Shown here: piece by piece, positions 54,761-64,000 of the stretch
How the letters are laid out: each line of letters opens with the position of its first letter
Numbering within the stretch: the stretch's first letter is position 1
NCBI RefSeq assembly: GCF_963169125.1
Contig: NC_084797.1
Span: forward strand, 95,327,868 to 95,391,867
DNA: 64,000 nucleotides
Reading direction: 5' to 3'
From: Humulus lupulus
Taxonomy: Eukaryota > Streptophyta > Magnoliopsida > Rosales > Cannabaceae
Made by a program: the position numbers and the translations under genes
Notes under the pieces: generated by a model
The model's input: only the letters and a program-made list of their open reading frames with translations
Database searches by the model: none
Told to the model about the DNA's origin: nothing

Positions 54761-55385
54761 AGATATACAAAGTTTAACTGGGAGAATCGCAGCCCTAAGC
54801 AGATTTATTTCGAAGTCAACAGACAAATGTTTCCCTTTCTTCAATCTGCTCAGGGGAAATAAGAAGTTTGAATGGACAGGAGACTGTGAGCAAGCTTTTC
54901 AGGCCTTGAAAGCTCATATGGCACAGCCTCCCATCTTATCAAAGCCAATCGAAGGAGAAATTTTGTTTATTTACCTGGCGATTACCGAAGTTGCTGCTAG
55001 CGCGGTACTAGTGCGAGAAGAAGAAGGCGTACAAAAGGTGGTCTACTATGTTAGCAAGAGACTGATCGGGGCAGAATTGAGATATCCACCAATTGAAAGG
55101 TTAGCATATTGCTTAATCTTGGCCTCTAGGAAGCTGCGCCCTTACTTCCAAGCCCATTCTATCACAGTTTTAACTGACTAGCCCCTTCGGCAAGTCCTTC
55201 AAAAACCAGAGGCGGCTGGGCGATTATTAAAATGGGCAGTCGAACTAGGGCAGTTCGATATACCTTATTCACTGCGAGCAGCAGTAAAAGGACAAGTCTT
55301 GGCCGATCTTATTGCAGAGCTCACTGAACTCCCAGACAGCGAGCAGTGCAAACAGCCTAGTGCGCCTGAGCCTCAAGAGAAAGCT
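54761..55385 (+). pseudogene. Tat RNase H (RT-linked)
   Basis: IQSLTGRIAALSRFISKSTD, FFNLLRGNKKFEWTGDCEQA, LFIYLAITEVAASAVLVREE (catalytic Asp normally in YLAVS; here ITE), YYVSKRLIGAELRYPPIERL, LILASRKLRPYFQAHSITVL, TD, a TAG (55180, usual Gln), PLRQVLQKPEAAGRLLKWAV and LGQFDIPYSLRAAVKGQVLA. One stop and otherwise open. Confidence 0.88.
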
Positions 55386-55780
55386 CCTTCGTGGAAGTTA
55401 TTCACGGATGGGTCATCTAACGAATCCCACGCAGGAGCGGGAGTGATATTGATAACGTCGGAGGGGCATCGATTTCACTGCGCTATTAGGTTCGACTTCA
55501 CCGCGTCAAACAATGAAGCCGAATATAAAGCATTCCTTGCTGGATTGAGAATGGCGAAAGACATGAGCATAAAGACGCTTGATATTTACAGTGATTCACA
55601 GCTGGTGGTGAATCAAGTTCTAGGAGAATATCAAGCGCGAGGCTTAAAAATGGTGGCCTACTTGAATAAAACAAAAGACCTGCTAGCCCAGTTCACGGAG
55701 TACACCCTCCAGCAAATTCCGTAGGATCAGAATTCAAACGCAGACACCTTAGCCAAACTCGCGAGCGTGAAGGATGCTGA
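55386..55780 (+). pseudogene. Tat second RNase H (archaeal-type)
   Basis: WKLFTDGSSNESHAGAGVIL (catalytic Asp), FDFTASNNEAEYKAFLAGLR (Glu), LDIYSDSQLVVNQVLGEYQA (Asp), MVAYLNKTKDLLAQF. A TAG at 55722-55724 replaces the residue before DQNSNADTLAKLAS (final Asp). This extra RNase H after the RT-linked one marks the Tat lineage. The four catalytic acids are all in place. Confidence 0.9.
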
Positions 55781-56288
55781 CACTTAGAACATTGTGCCAG
55801 TAGAAAGACTGAGTGAGCCAAGCATACAAGCGGTTGAGACCAATATGGAGATTCGAATGGAGGATACATGGATGGCACCTTACTTGGAGTATTTGACGAG
55901 TGGTGTGCTACCAACAGATAGAAACAAAGCCAGAACTCTACAAAGGCGGGCCGCTAGGTACATACTGGTCGATGGTGTTATGTACCGAAGAGGGTATTCA
56001 ATGCCGCTACTTAGATGCGTTACACTAGAAAAAGCTAAGGAACTCATGAAAGAGGTGCATGAAGACTTCTGCGGGGATCACGCTGGGGGGCAGAGTTTGG
56101 CAAAGAAAATTTTAAGGCAAGGCTACTTTTGGCCAACCATGAACGAGGATTCGATGGAGTTTGTATGAAGATGCGATAAATGTCAAAGGTTCTCCAAGAT
56201 TCCACGAGCAGCTCCAAATGAATTGAAACAGATGCAAAGTCCGTGGCCTTTTGCGGTGTGGGGGATAAATTTGATTGGGTCCCTACCC
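55781..56288 (+). pseudogene. Tat integrase, N-terminal part
   Basis: WMAPYLEYLTSGVLPTDRNK, YILVDGVMYRRGYSMPLLRC, HHCC zinc-binding domain EVHEDFCGDHAGGQSLAKKI and GYFWPTMNEDSMEFV, a TGA (56166-56168, usual Arg), RCDKCQRFSKIPRAAPNELK, then WPFAVWGINLIGSLPT, cut exactly at the CACTA insertion. Confidence 0.9.
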
Positions 56289-56401
56289 ACACGCTACACC
56301 AAACACCCATTACCATAACACATCATTATAATACTATTTAAAAAGAGTTATTGTATATATAAAGTTAATAACTAAAGTCACACGCGAGAAGGTAAAAATA
56401 A

Positions 56402-56742
56402 AAGCGGCAAGTGAAAAAAAAAAAGGCAAATTTTCCTTCTCATTTTCCCTATCTCCGAAGTCCTCGTCACTTTCTCTCTCTCTCTCTCTCTCTCTGTCTC
56501 AATCTTCATATCTTTCTCATTTTCCCTACAGAAGTCTTCATCTCTTTCTCTCTATCAACAATCTCTTTCTCTCTATCTCATTTTCCCTAGCTCGGACCGA
56601 ACCATCTCTTTCTCTCTGTCTCATTTTCCCTAGCTCGGACCGAACCATTGAAACAGGTGTGGTCTGAATTCCATCTTCGATATTGGAGGAGACCATGATA
56701 GCAGCAGTGATGTTCAGTCACAGATAGAAAGGGCCTTTTTAG
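56402..56742 (+). other. Pyrimidine-rich leader, probably the captured 5' UTR of the carrier gene
   Basis: CT-rich, with a (TC)n run at 56476-56500 and an exact-length 43-bp direct duplication (56561-56603 and 56604-56646) containing CATTTTCCCTAGCTCGGACC. Immediately precedes the carrier ATG (56743). Such CT-rich leaders are common in plant 5' UTRs, so it may have been captured with the promoter-proximal part of the gene. Confidence 0.5.
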
Positions 56743-57361
56743 ATGGGGGACACTCCCGCTTACAAGCAGTACGTCGCCGGCTTACTCACTGGAGTTTCCA
56801 CCGTCGTCGTTGGCCATTCCGTTGACACCGTAAAGGTAATCTCTCATCTTATTCTCGTTGGATTATGTGAAATTTTCATGGGTTTAGCTTGTAATTTAAC
56901 ATATTTTTGTTTGATTGCACTCTTAGTGAAATTGATAGGACTTGGGGTTCAAAACCCAGAAACCAATTTTTTCTTTCTTTTAATGAATCTAGGCCCTGTC
57001 ATGGTGAATTAAAAGCATCAAAGTTTAGAGCAAATGCTTTAGAAAACCATATGACTGGGTTGCCCTGCTAATCGTTTTTTAAAAAATTTCGGGATGAGAT
57101 TGAGATAACATAAGTATTAACTAATAACATTTTACAAGATTATCTCTGTGAACTGAAAATGAATTTAAAGTTTGTATATTTCCTTATTGGTTATACTTTC
57201 GTGTTTTTGATTCCTCTGATCTATGTGTATATTTATTGAGTGTGTTAAACTTTTGTTTGTTTATTAGATGTAGCTGCAAAAACACAATACTGAAGCACAT
57301 GGGATCAAGTACAATAATAGTTTACATTGTACTGCTAGGATACTAAGGACTGAAGGAGTAT
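56743..57361 (+). pseudogene. BAC1: Captured mitochondrial basic amino-acid carrier fragment (BAC1-like)
   Basis: Mitochondrial carriers of this type exchange arginine and other basic amino acids across the inner mitochondrial membrane. Exon 1 (56743-56835) reads MGDTPAYKQYVAGLLTGVST then VVVGHSVDTVK; the donor GT is at 56836. It is the first transmembrane helix and the PX[DE]XX[KR] signature, with the signature proline changed to Ser (GHPFDTVK is usual). Exon 2 (57268 to about 57361) reads M, stop, LQKHNTEAHGIKYNN, SLHCTARILRTEGV; the TAG at 57271-57273 replaces the Lys of the usual VKLQKHNT. The remaining five helices are absent. The start codon is kept, so a short chimeric transcript could begin here. 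BAC1 is the closest relative I know because of LQKHNT and LHC.(S/A)RIL.TEGV. Confidence 0.87.
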
Positions 57362-57542
57362 GCTTCCGATTTAGCTAGATTCATTATTTTGTTATATATA
57401 TGCTCATTTAAATTGGATGAAGATGTGATAATATGCTTGTATCTTGATAGGAATTTTTCAGGTATCTGGCAAGCTTCATTCTCTGTTATTAATGTAATTT
57501 TAGCAACTTTCTATGGCACTAATTACCGGTTGACTCATGCAG

Positions 57543-59839
57543 ATACGGGACTTAATAGAAGCTTCCTCAGGGGTTCATTTTTCTGGATTTCACATGAACG
57601 GTCTGCAGGAAAGGCATTCAAATGTGGACCAACCAACAACCTCTGCTACAAATAACATTCTTATGCAACCTTTTGTCATAGGTAAAGTTGGATTGGAAAA
57701 CTACATTGTTACGACATTCTTCTTTTTAATTTTTTTTTAATATATATCACGAATATGCCTTTAAACTTGGATTGGAACACGTACAAGCAGCCAATACTTC
57801 ACTTTTCTTTACTAAATAGATATCATCCTAAGTTGAGGGAAAAATTATGCTGTGGTCAGGGATGGACCTACATAGTGACCAGGATGGGAAATAGCCCCCC
57901 TACAAAAGATTTGTATATATATATATATTTTTAATATATCTTCCCGAAATTTCACCTTCTTATCTATGTGGTTCTTAAAAATTTTATTGTTTCCACCCTT
58001 AGCTTTTTTAAAAATTCATTATTTTGTTTCTTTGGTAGCCTCTTGTATTTCTATATGCTGGACTATGGTCTTGGCGCATAAGGTTTTCGTTCTTTTAAGA
58101 AGAAGAATTGTTGGAAGAAGCTTGTTCTTCTGTAGTCTCTTCTAGATATCACATTATTCTTTGCATGGAAGGGGTTGCTGGTGGAGCAGCATTTGGTAAG
58201 ACTACAGTTTGTGATATGATTATACAGCAACTTCATGACCAGCGTGTTGTTCTTGTTAATCAGGTAATCTCATCATGAAAATTTTCATGATTTGTATGAT
58301 TCTAGGCTTCTGGTTTTCTCTACTTGAATATAATTGATTTGAAACATACTTATTGATTTATTTGCTTGTAAGAAATTTAATTATATTTATGAGCTGAACT
58401 TGGTAACACTCAGCTCAAGGGTTAAAATAGTTTTGTGTTGATTCTTAAGTTGATTTTTCTTTTGGCACATTTTTGGGTACTTGTGGATTTTCTGGTTTAT
58501 GATGGTAAGTTTAACTAAATGGAAATCCATATTTCTACTGTTTATTTGTTTCATAAATTTTCTAATATTTATGTCATTTTATGCTTGAGGTAAAATCTAG
58601 AAAGCTTTTATTTATAAAAATATCCGTGTATATGTGTTGCACATCATTCTTATAATACTTTTGTTTATGCTTTCTCAGGATTCTTTTTACCATAATTTGA
58701 CACCAGAAGAACATGCAAGAGTACATGAATACAATTTTGATCATCCTGGTGAGGGAATTTCTGTTTTAGTCACATTATATTTTTTATAGGATTATATAGT
58801 GTTTGACTGCATTTAAACCAAGAAATGAGATTTGTGCTATTAAACTTTATGTAATTTAGTGCCCATTTGTACACAGTTTCTAATACCTGTATCTTGCTAA
58901 AAATTCACAAAAATATAGTATATTTTTAGCCATTTAGTGGGGCACATTAGAATTGGTTTGCTTTGTAGCCATAACTAGCCTAACTATGGTATGTATTTCT
59001 CCTATATGGTGCATGATGTCTCTTTCATGTCTTTTGATGTAAAATTGCTTTTATTGTCAGATGCATTTGATAATGAGAAACTTTTAGCTTCTATGGATAA
59101 GTTGAGGAATGGGCAAGCAGTAGATATTCCAAACTATGACTTCAAGAGTTATAAAAACAATGTCTTCCTGCCTAGAAGGGTAACTTTTGTTTTCTTAACA
59201 TGCTGGTCTAATGAATTGCCTCTTGTTTTCTTATACTTGTCTTACCAAAGAGAAGTTATAGGAGAATTAAAGTTATTCAGTACTTACAGTATGTGCATGC
59301 TTGCAATTATCAGTATGTTTCTTATCTCTATTAGTATTCTGAATTAGAGGACCCTTACTTCAACAATATGGCGGCATATGTTGTGCAGGTAAACCCTTCA
59401 GATGTGATAATTTTGGAAGGCATTCTCATTTTTCATGATCCCCGTGTTCAATAGTTGATGAATATGAAGATATTTGTCGATACAGGTCATTTATTTTCTT
59501 TTTTATCATTTAGGCTACTTGATGTTCTTACTCTGTATTTCTGATGCTTTTCATTAGTTACTATTACAAATATGTGGTCTTGAGATGCTTATCTGACTAT
59601 TTTTTTTCTAATTTATTCAGTATTATACCATTACATTTAAGATTCAATTAATATAATGATTTCTTTTATAGTTTCTGCATTAACTATGGGATGCCATGAT
59701 ATGTCACTTTATAGTGTTACTAAGTTGAGGCACTTCACATTGAAAAATTTTCAGTGCAGATGCTGATGTTCGTTTAGCAAGGAGGATAAGGCGTGACACA
59801 GTAGAAAAAAACAGGGATATTGGTACAATTCTTGATCAG
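57543..59839 (+). pseudogene. UKL: Captured uridine kinase-like gene fragment (UKL), six exons
   Basis: Plant UKL proteins join a uridine/cytidine kinase to a uracil phosphoribosyltransferase-like domain in pyrimidine salvage. Exons with matching GT/AG phases: 57543-57681 (EASSGVHFSGFHMNGL, QPTTSATNNILMQPFVI), 58172-58263 (GVAGGAAFGKTTVCDMIIQQ, LHDQRVVLVNQ), 58679-58748 (DSFYHNLTPEEHARVHEYNF, DHP), 59061-59179 (DAFDNEKLLASMDKLRNGQA, VDIPNYDFKSYKNNVF), 59389-59485 (VNPSDVIILEGILIFHDPRV, then TAG at 59452-59454, LMNMKIFVDT) and 59760-59839 (DADVRLARRIRRDTVEKNRD, IGTILDQ). The P-loop has Phe where Ser is usual (AAFGKTT). The UPRT half is missing. All splice phases agree, so only one nonsense change separates this from an open kinase-domain frame. 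Confidence 0.92.
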
Positions 59840-60228
59840 GTTAGCAACTATTCATGTAATTTTGTAATCATTCTTATTGCCAAGAGATTATATCTTTGAA
59901 TTTTTGGGCCTCAATTAAGTTTAAAGTATCAATGAATATACCTCAGGAGATGAAACTGCAACTCTGGTGGTAATTATGTTTTGTTACTTGTTAGTAGCTA
60001 GAAATGTCAAAGTGCTGTTTTTGAAAGTGATCTTTGTGACGGATGTCAAAGTGCTGGTGGATATTTGGAAGACTTTTTGATGTTCCATTTGGCCATTCCT
60101 CACTGTTAAATATAGCTGCTAGTATCATGCTTGTTTATTACATCATTTTTTGTGAGTAGTGCCTTTTTCTTGATTTAAATCCTTAATTTGTTTTGGTTAA
60201 TGATGGCTCTTTATCTATTGTGGTATAG

Positions 60229-60344
60229 GCGCAAATGCGAGATTTGGCAGGGTTTGTCGAGACAAAACAACAGCTCTTGTCTCTAAAATCAAATCATCGT
60301 ATGAATTGGATCGACTTTACTGTTGCTCATCATTTAAACTCAAA
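60229..60344 (+). pseudogene. NAA15: Captured NAA15 (NatA auxiliary subunit) exon
   Basis: Single exon between an AG acceptor (60227-60228) and a GT donor (60345): AQMRDLAGFVETKQQLLSLK, SNHRMNWIDFTVAHHLNSK. It matches the TPR region of NAA15, the ribosome-anchoring subunit of N-terminal acetyltransferase A, where QMRDL.G..ETR.QLL.L and W.G.A..HHL are conserved. Two conserved positions differ (WIG to WID, FAV to FTV). No stop inside. Same orientation as the other captured pieces. I recognise only this one exon. Confidence 0.85.
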
Positions 60345-60905
60345 GTACGAATTTGACCTTATTTATTGATCCTTTATTTATATATATTTATATATTTATC
60401 TTTCTAGTGGACATCATTTACAGTGACAAACCTAAATTGTTTTTCTTGTTGGTCCCACTTACTAATGTTACTCAAATACTTAATGTTTGATATAAACAAC
60501 CAAGAAGTTTCCAAAATTATGTTAATTTGGATGCCATAATTGATGCCCTGATGGTTACTTATGTTCTTAATAATAAAATGACTTTTTTTTTACAATGTGC
60601 AGGTATATTGAGATGATTTCTTTGGAGCAATTTTTGACAACATTTGTAGTTGAGGCCTTTAGAATGGAAGAATGTATTTCACTAATTTTTGTATACATTT
60701 CTTGTTTTGTATTTAGTGATAAAGGAATCTGAATTGGGCATAAATTATGTTGTAATATGATTTCTTAAGCCTAGATTAGTAGACTAAATATTGTAATTAC
60801 ATTTGAGTAATTAATAAAAATCTATTTATGTTACCTTATTTGGCTTCAACTTTCATATTTGTTTTCCTAGTTTTGTGTAAGTAAAAAAAGATTATGTTTC
60901 TCTAA
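60345..60905. other. CACTA interior with one unassigned open segment
   Basis: After a possible acceptor GCAG at 60598-60601 an open segment reads YIEMISLEQFLTTFVVEAF then RMEECISL (60602-60690). It is exon-like but I cannot place it in a family; it may be a fourth captured piece or chance. Confidence 0.35.
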
Positions 60906-60910
60906 GCTAA

Positions 60911-61170
60911 TATAACACAAAAAATGTGTTATACTAAAGTGTAGTATAACACAAAAAAAGTGTTATAGTATCGACTATAAATAACATAATTCAACACTTA
61001 TCTATATATTAAAATAACACAGAAATTGTGTTATCGTTGACAATACAATAACACATCTATATAACACTGATAAAGTGTTATGTAAAGTACCCTGACCTAC
61101 GATAACATAGTCTGTCTTAACACATCAGAAAGTGTTATCGTAGGTTTTGATAACACATTTTTGGTGTTAT
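60911..61170. repeat. CACTA subterminal repeats (ATAACAC / GTGTTAT)
   Basis: At least six ATAACAC motifs paired with GTGTTAT a few bases away, forming short palindromic units such as those at 60912-60932 and 60954-60968. Expected transposase-binding sites of CACTA elements. Similar motifs precede the CACTA end at 5097. Confidence 0.85.
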
Positions 61171-61193
61171 TAAAAGCATTTTTTCTTGTAGTG

Positions 61194-62009
61194 ACAGGAA
61201 AGGGTGGAGTAAAATACGCCGTTGTGGCAGTCGACTACTTCACCAAATGGGCCGAAGCTGAACCGCTCGCTACCATCACGACCAAGAAAGTTCTGGAGTT
61301 TGTCGTCAAGAACATTGTTTGCCGGTATGGTTTTCCCCAAAAGATCATGTCAGATAACGGAACCCAATTTGACAGCGACTTATTCACCAACTTCTGCGAA
61401 AGGCATGGAGTTATTAAAAGCTTTTCATCAGTTGCGCATCCCCAAGAAAACGGGCAGGTCAAGGCCGTGAATAAAACTCTTAAGGACACCCTGAAAAAGA
61501 GGCTTGAAGATGCTAAAGGAGCATGGCCGGAGCAGCTGCCTGAAGTCCTCTAGTCGTATAGAACGTCTCACCGAACAGCGATAGGTCATACCCCATTTTC
61601 TCTAGCTTATGGATATGAGGCTATGTTACCTGTCGAGTTAGATCCCCCCTCACATCGACGTGTAACATACAACCAGGACCAAAACAACCAACTAATGATG
61701 GAGTCCCTAGACTCAATTGACAAGATACGGGAGAAGGCCCAACTCCGAGTTGCTGTGTACCAGCAAAAAGTCGCTCGGTACTTTAACTCCAAAGTTAAAG
61801 AAAGAAAATTCAGCGTCGGTGACTTGGTGCTACGACGAGTTTTCTTAAAAACCTGTGACCCTACTGCTGGAGTACTCAGACCTAATTGGGAAGGACCTTA
61901 CCAGATTGAAGAAGTCCTTCATCCGGGCACCTACAAACTTGCACGCCTAAACGGAGATCTCGTTCCACGATATTGGAATGGAGAACTCCTGCGCAAGTAT
62001 TATCAGTGA
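61194..62009 (+). pseudogene. Tat integrase, core and C-terminal part
   Basis: Continues after the CACTA element: GKGGVKYAVVAVDYFTKWAE (first Asp), YGFPQKIMSDNGTQFDSDLF (second Asp), SVAHPQENGQVKAVNKTLKD (Glu of QENGQ), a TAG at 61551-61553 (usual Trp before SYRTS), HTPFSLAYGYEAMLPVELD, then the C-terminal ERKFSVGDLVLRRVFLKT, LRPNWEGPYQIEEVLHPGTY and LNGDLVPRYWNGELLRKYYQ, with a natural end at 62009. Catalytic residues are all present; only one stop in this half. Confidence 0.92.
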
Positions 62010-62702
62010 ATAGTCCTTTTTAAAGGACTGGCTTGTATTAAATTTTACTTTTTACAAGTTTTGCAAAGAGGGTTAGCCACGTTGTATGGCTAATCGCTCG
62101 TATATGTAAGATCCTATTTTAGGATCGCTCGTAAAGACATGTTTAGTCCATTTTTAATACGAGATTATAAGGGACTGTGCGCAGCCAGTCATTCTTGCCA
62201 ACCTTTGTAAATTTATATTTACAAGTATTTGTTCATTACGTGTGTTGTTTTGCTGTATTACAAGTATTACTTTTCCACCCGAGCAGAAATGTTCGAACAG
62301 GTCATGGTCAAGGCAAGTGACCAAGGACCTAAAGCTCCTCAATCACTTGGGAGGCATATAAGGCACATCGATAGCAAAGCGTACCATGAGGTATGTAAAC
62401 ACATGAACAAAATGAGTGAAAGCATGCTAAGGTACTTAGAGTATTTTTCAAAAATTTATATTTTGATAAATCAAGCCGAAGTACTATGCTAAGTTTGGTC
62501 ATACAGACAGATGTTATAGTAGATGAAAATATTATAACATTATAAAGCAATCTTTTACACCACAAGCATCACTGCTTGGATGTAACTGTTCAAATAAAAG
62601 GAAAAGTTTGCTGCCCATGTAGCAAATTCAAAAAAGATATTGTCTTTACATCACGACCCATGGGTCGTATAATCAAAAGAAAGAAAAACTAATGATAAAA
62701 GC
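62010..62702. other. Non-coding spacer of the Tat element
   Basis: Lies between pol and the antisense ORF. Holds near-repeats of the type GGATCGCTCGTA / GCTAATCGCTCGTATA (62088-62135). No coding signal. Confidence 0.6.
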
Positions 62703-64000
62703 TCAAGAGGCATTAGGAGCAGGAGGGTCTTTATCAGCATTTTGATTGGTTGCATCCTCAACAACTCCTTCTTCCTCTGCGCCAGCAATGCTTGGGGAAG
62801 CAAGGATCCGTGCTCTTGCCTCCTCTTCAGCTAGTTGAGCAGTGTAGTGGGCCAGCTCAGCATTTCTAACATGTTCTGATAGATAACCAAAGTTGGCGCC
62901 CTGATTGTTTTTCCAGAAGTTGTAAAAACACCGGAGCGTCGCATTCTTATACCTTTCCAGATCTTTGGCATTGGAAAGCTTCAGCTGCTCTACTTGGCTC
63001 TCAAGAGTAGTGATGGCCTCGTCCTTGGACTTGAGTTCCTCACCCAGTCTCTTGCATTCTTGATATTAGACTCAGCTGGACTCCTGATACTCCTCACTCT
63101 GCTTCCTTATAGCTTCCTTCGAAGCTTCAGCCTCCGATAGCTTTGTCACCGCAGCATCCCTTTGTTGGGTGACTGCCTCCAACTCCTTCACATGCTTGGC
63201 CTCTGCAGCCGAAAGGTCCTTGGCTGCTTTCACCTGGTACCTCTCGATGGCCTTTGCCCGAGCCTGGTCGATGGTGGCTTGGGCACGGGTACGAGTGGCA
63301 ATTGCAGTCAGCAAAGCCTGTGGACAAAGGATAAAGTTAGAATCTGTTGCAAAGAGTAAAAGACGGAAGCCAAAAAGAGAAGAAACACTTACGCTGGCCA
63401 TTTCATTTAGGGCCCTGTTTAGAATTTGGTCGACCCCCATAGTCTCTACCTCAGCCATCGACTCCTTGCAACGGTCGTACCTCACAATGTGTGCAAGGCA
63501 GTCCTTGGCCGCTCGCAGGGCGCAGTTCGAGAGTTTGGCCACGAGGGCTTCGTCCCGCTGAGTCTGTCCCTTGGCAGCTGCAGGTTGAGGAGTCGTCGTC
63601 ACAGGCGGAGTTTCCTTTTCAGCAGGAGTCGAAGGCTGAGCAGAAGTTTGCCCAGTTGGCACGTTCTTGGAAGGATCTTCTGTTCGACCCTTCTTGGCAG
63701 GAGGTCCCTGGCTTGTTTCGCCGTTGTGTCTCCTGGACGACTTCCGCCGGACCAGAGGAACTTCTACTTCCTCCTCAGCCTGGTATAAGTAGAAAAACGT
63801 TGGGAGTGGCCATATCTGCATACAAGTAAACACATGCAAATGATAAGATTAAGGCAGATAAAAACTCTTTATAAAGCAGAAAAGAGGTCACAAAATTAAT
63901 ATCCGAGCAGAAGGATTCCCCCAAGTCCACAATTGGCTCTTTTGCCTTTTGTTTCCCCTTGCCTTGGGGAGCAGAAGGCCCTTCTGCAGAAGGATTGCCC
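62703..64000 (-). pseudogene. Antisense, spliced ORF of the Tat element (5' end outside window)
   Basis: Minus-strand gene with at least two introns; it ends at TGA 62703-62705 after NADKDPPAPNAS. Exons seen: from the edge to about 63900 (PSAEGPSAPQGKGKQKAKEP), about 63781-63392 (EEEVEVPLVRRKSSRRHNGE, ALVAKLSNCALRAAKDCL, ILNRALNEMAS), an intron at 63391-63319 with GTAAGT and CCACAG borders, then 63318-62703 (ALLTAIATRTRAQATIDQAR, a long coiled coil, EEAEARILASPS-like end). Antisense ORFs of unknown role downstream of pol are known in Tat/Retand/Grande-type elements. Two stops (near 63067-63075) interrupt the coiled coil. Confidence 0.75.

Larger units (their letters stand above)
56292..61193. 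mobile_element. Pack-CACTA transposon with fragments of three host genes, TSD ACA
   Basis: 4902 bp. Left end CGCTACACCAAACACC (56292), right end TTTTTTCTTGTAGTG (61193), an imperfect CACTA terminal inverted repeat. Target duplication ACA at 56289-56291 and 61194-61196. Joining the flanks restores the integrase codons Leu-Pro-Thr-Gly-Lys-Gly without gain or loss. The right 260 bp are a subterminal ATAACAC/GTGTTAT array. The interior holds, in one orientation, exons and introns of a BAC1-like mitochondrial carrier, a UKL-like uridine kinase and NAA15. No CACTA transposase was recognised, so it would need a helper. Its target is already an LTR retrotransposon, which makes it the youngest identifiable insertion at this locus. 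Confidence 0.93.
50677..64000 (+). mobile_element. Ty3 Tat-lineage retrotransposon, running off the right edge
   Basis: 5' LTR 50677-51304, primer site, gag, protease, RT, RNase H, a second (archaeal-type) RNase H, integrase split by a CACTA transposon (56292-61193), then a spliced antisense ORF. The second RNase H and the antisense ORF are known features of the Tat/Retand/Ogre group. The 3' LTR is beyond position 64000. All long frames are broken by point stops or shifts. Confidence 0.88.

Noticed and set aside
56152..56291. Reading the CACTA left end as a normal continuation of the integrase
   Set aside because: Similarity stops at LPT, the remaining integrase resumes at GKGG 4.9 kb away, and the ACA duplication marks the break.

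Overview
The window is plant nuclear DNA, almost certainly from a eudicot with a repeat-rich genome. Reasons: LTR retrotransposons of recognisable plant lineages (Ty3 Tekay-type chromovirus, Ty3 Tat, Ty1/copia), hAT and CACTA DNA transposons, intron-containing fragments of plant genes, and AT-rich spacers. I cannot name the species from sequence alone. I found no intact cellular gene, rRNA, tRNA or CRISPR. Nearly every recognisable reading frame carries stops or frameshifts.

Layout. 1-5097: fragments of an MRS2/MGT magnesium-transporter gene (+) and a MAP70 gene (-), introns kept, followed by the right end of a CACTA transposon; this may be one gene-capturing element whose left end is outside the window. 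5100-9459: minus-strand Tat-like Ty3 gag with an LTR full of 45-bp repeats, then a Ty3 LTR fragment. 10000-13725: decayed copia element (+). 13763-25892: a sibling copia element on the minus strand with both LTRs, interrupted by a truncated Tekay element (about 15055-19617) and by a solo LTR (20819-22338). 25900-31670: a second type of copia (+), interrupted by a small hAT element (28565-31376) that itself holds a solo LTR (28854-31235). 31671-45645: a Tekay-type Ty3 element (+) with both LTRs; its 5' LTR holds an inverted solo LTR (33144-35578), and a hAT element (37613-40104) sits at its gag/protease junction. 45646-49475: AT-rich spacer with three small broken minus-strand genes of unknown family, two of them tandem paralogues. 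49476-64000: an LTR fragment, a CACTA left end, then a Tat-lineage Ty3 element (LTR, gag, protease, RT, two RNase H domains, integrase, spliced antisense ORF) running off the right edge.

The most interesting object is at 56292-61193. A 4.9-kb CACTA transposon has landed in the Tat integrase, with a perfect 3-bp target duplication (ACA) and exact reading-frame continuity across it. It carries intron-containing pieces of three unrelated genes: a mitochondrial basic amino-acid carrier (BAC1-like), a uridine kinase (UKL-like) and the NatA auxiliary subunit NAA15. This is a Pack-CACTA gene-capture element.

Insertion order can be read from the nesting. Target-site duplications of 5 bp (LTR), 8 bp (hAT) and 3 bp (CACTA) can be read around most of the nested pieces. 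Stops in coding frames are often CAG to TAG, CGA to TGA or TGG to TAG, as expected from deamination of methylated cytosine in silenced repeats.
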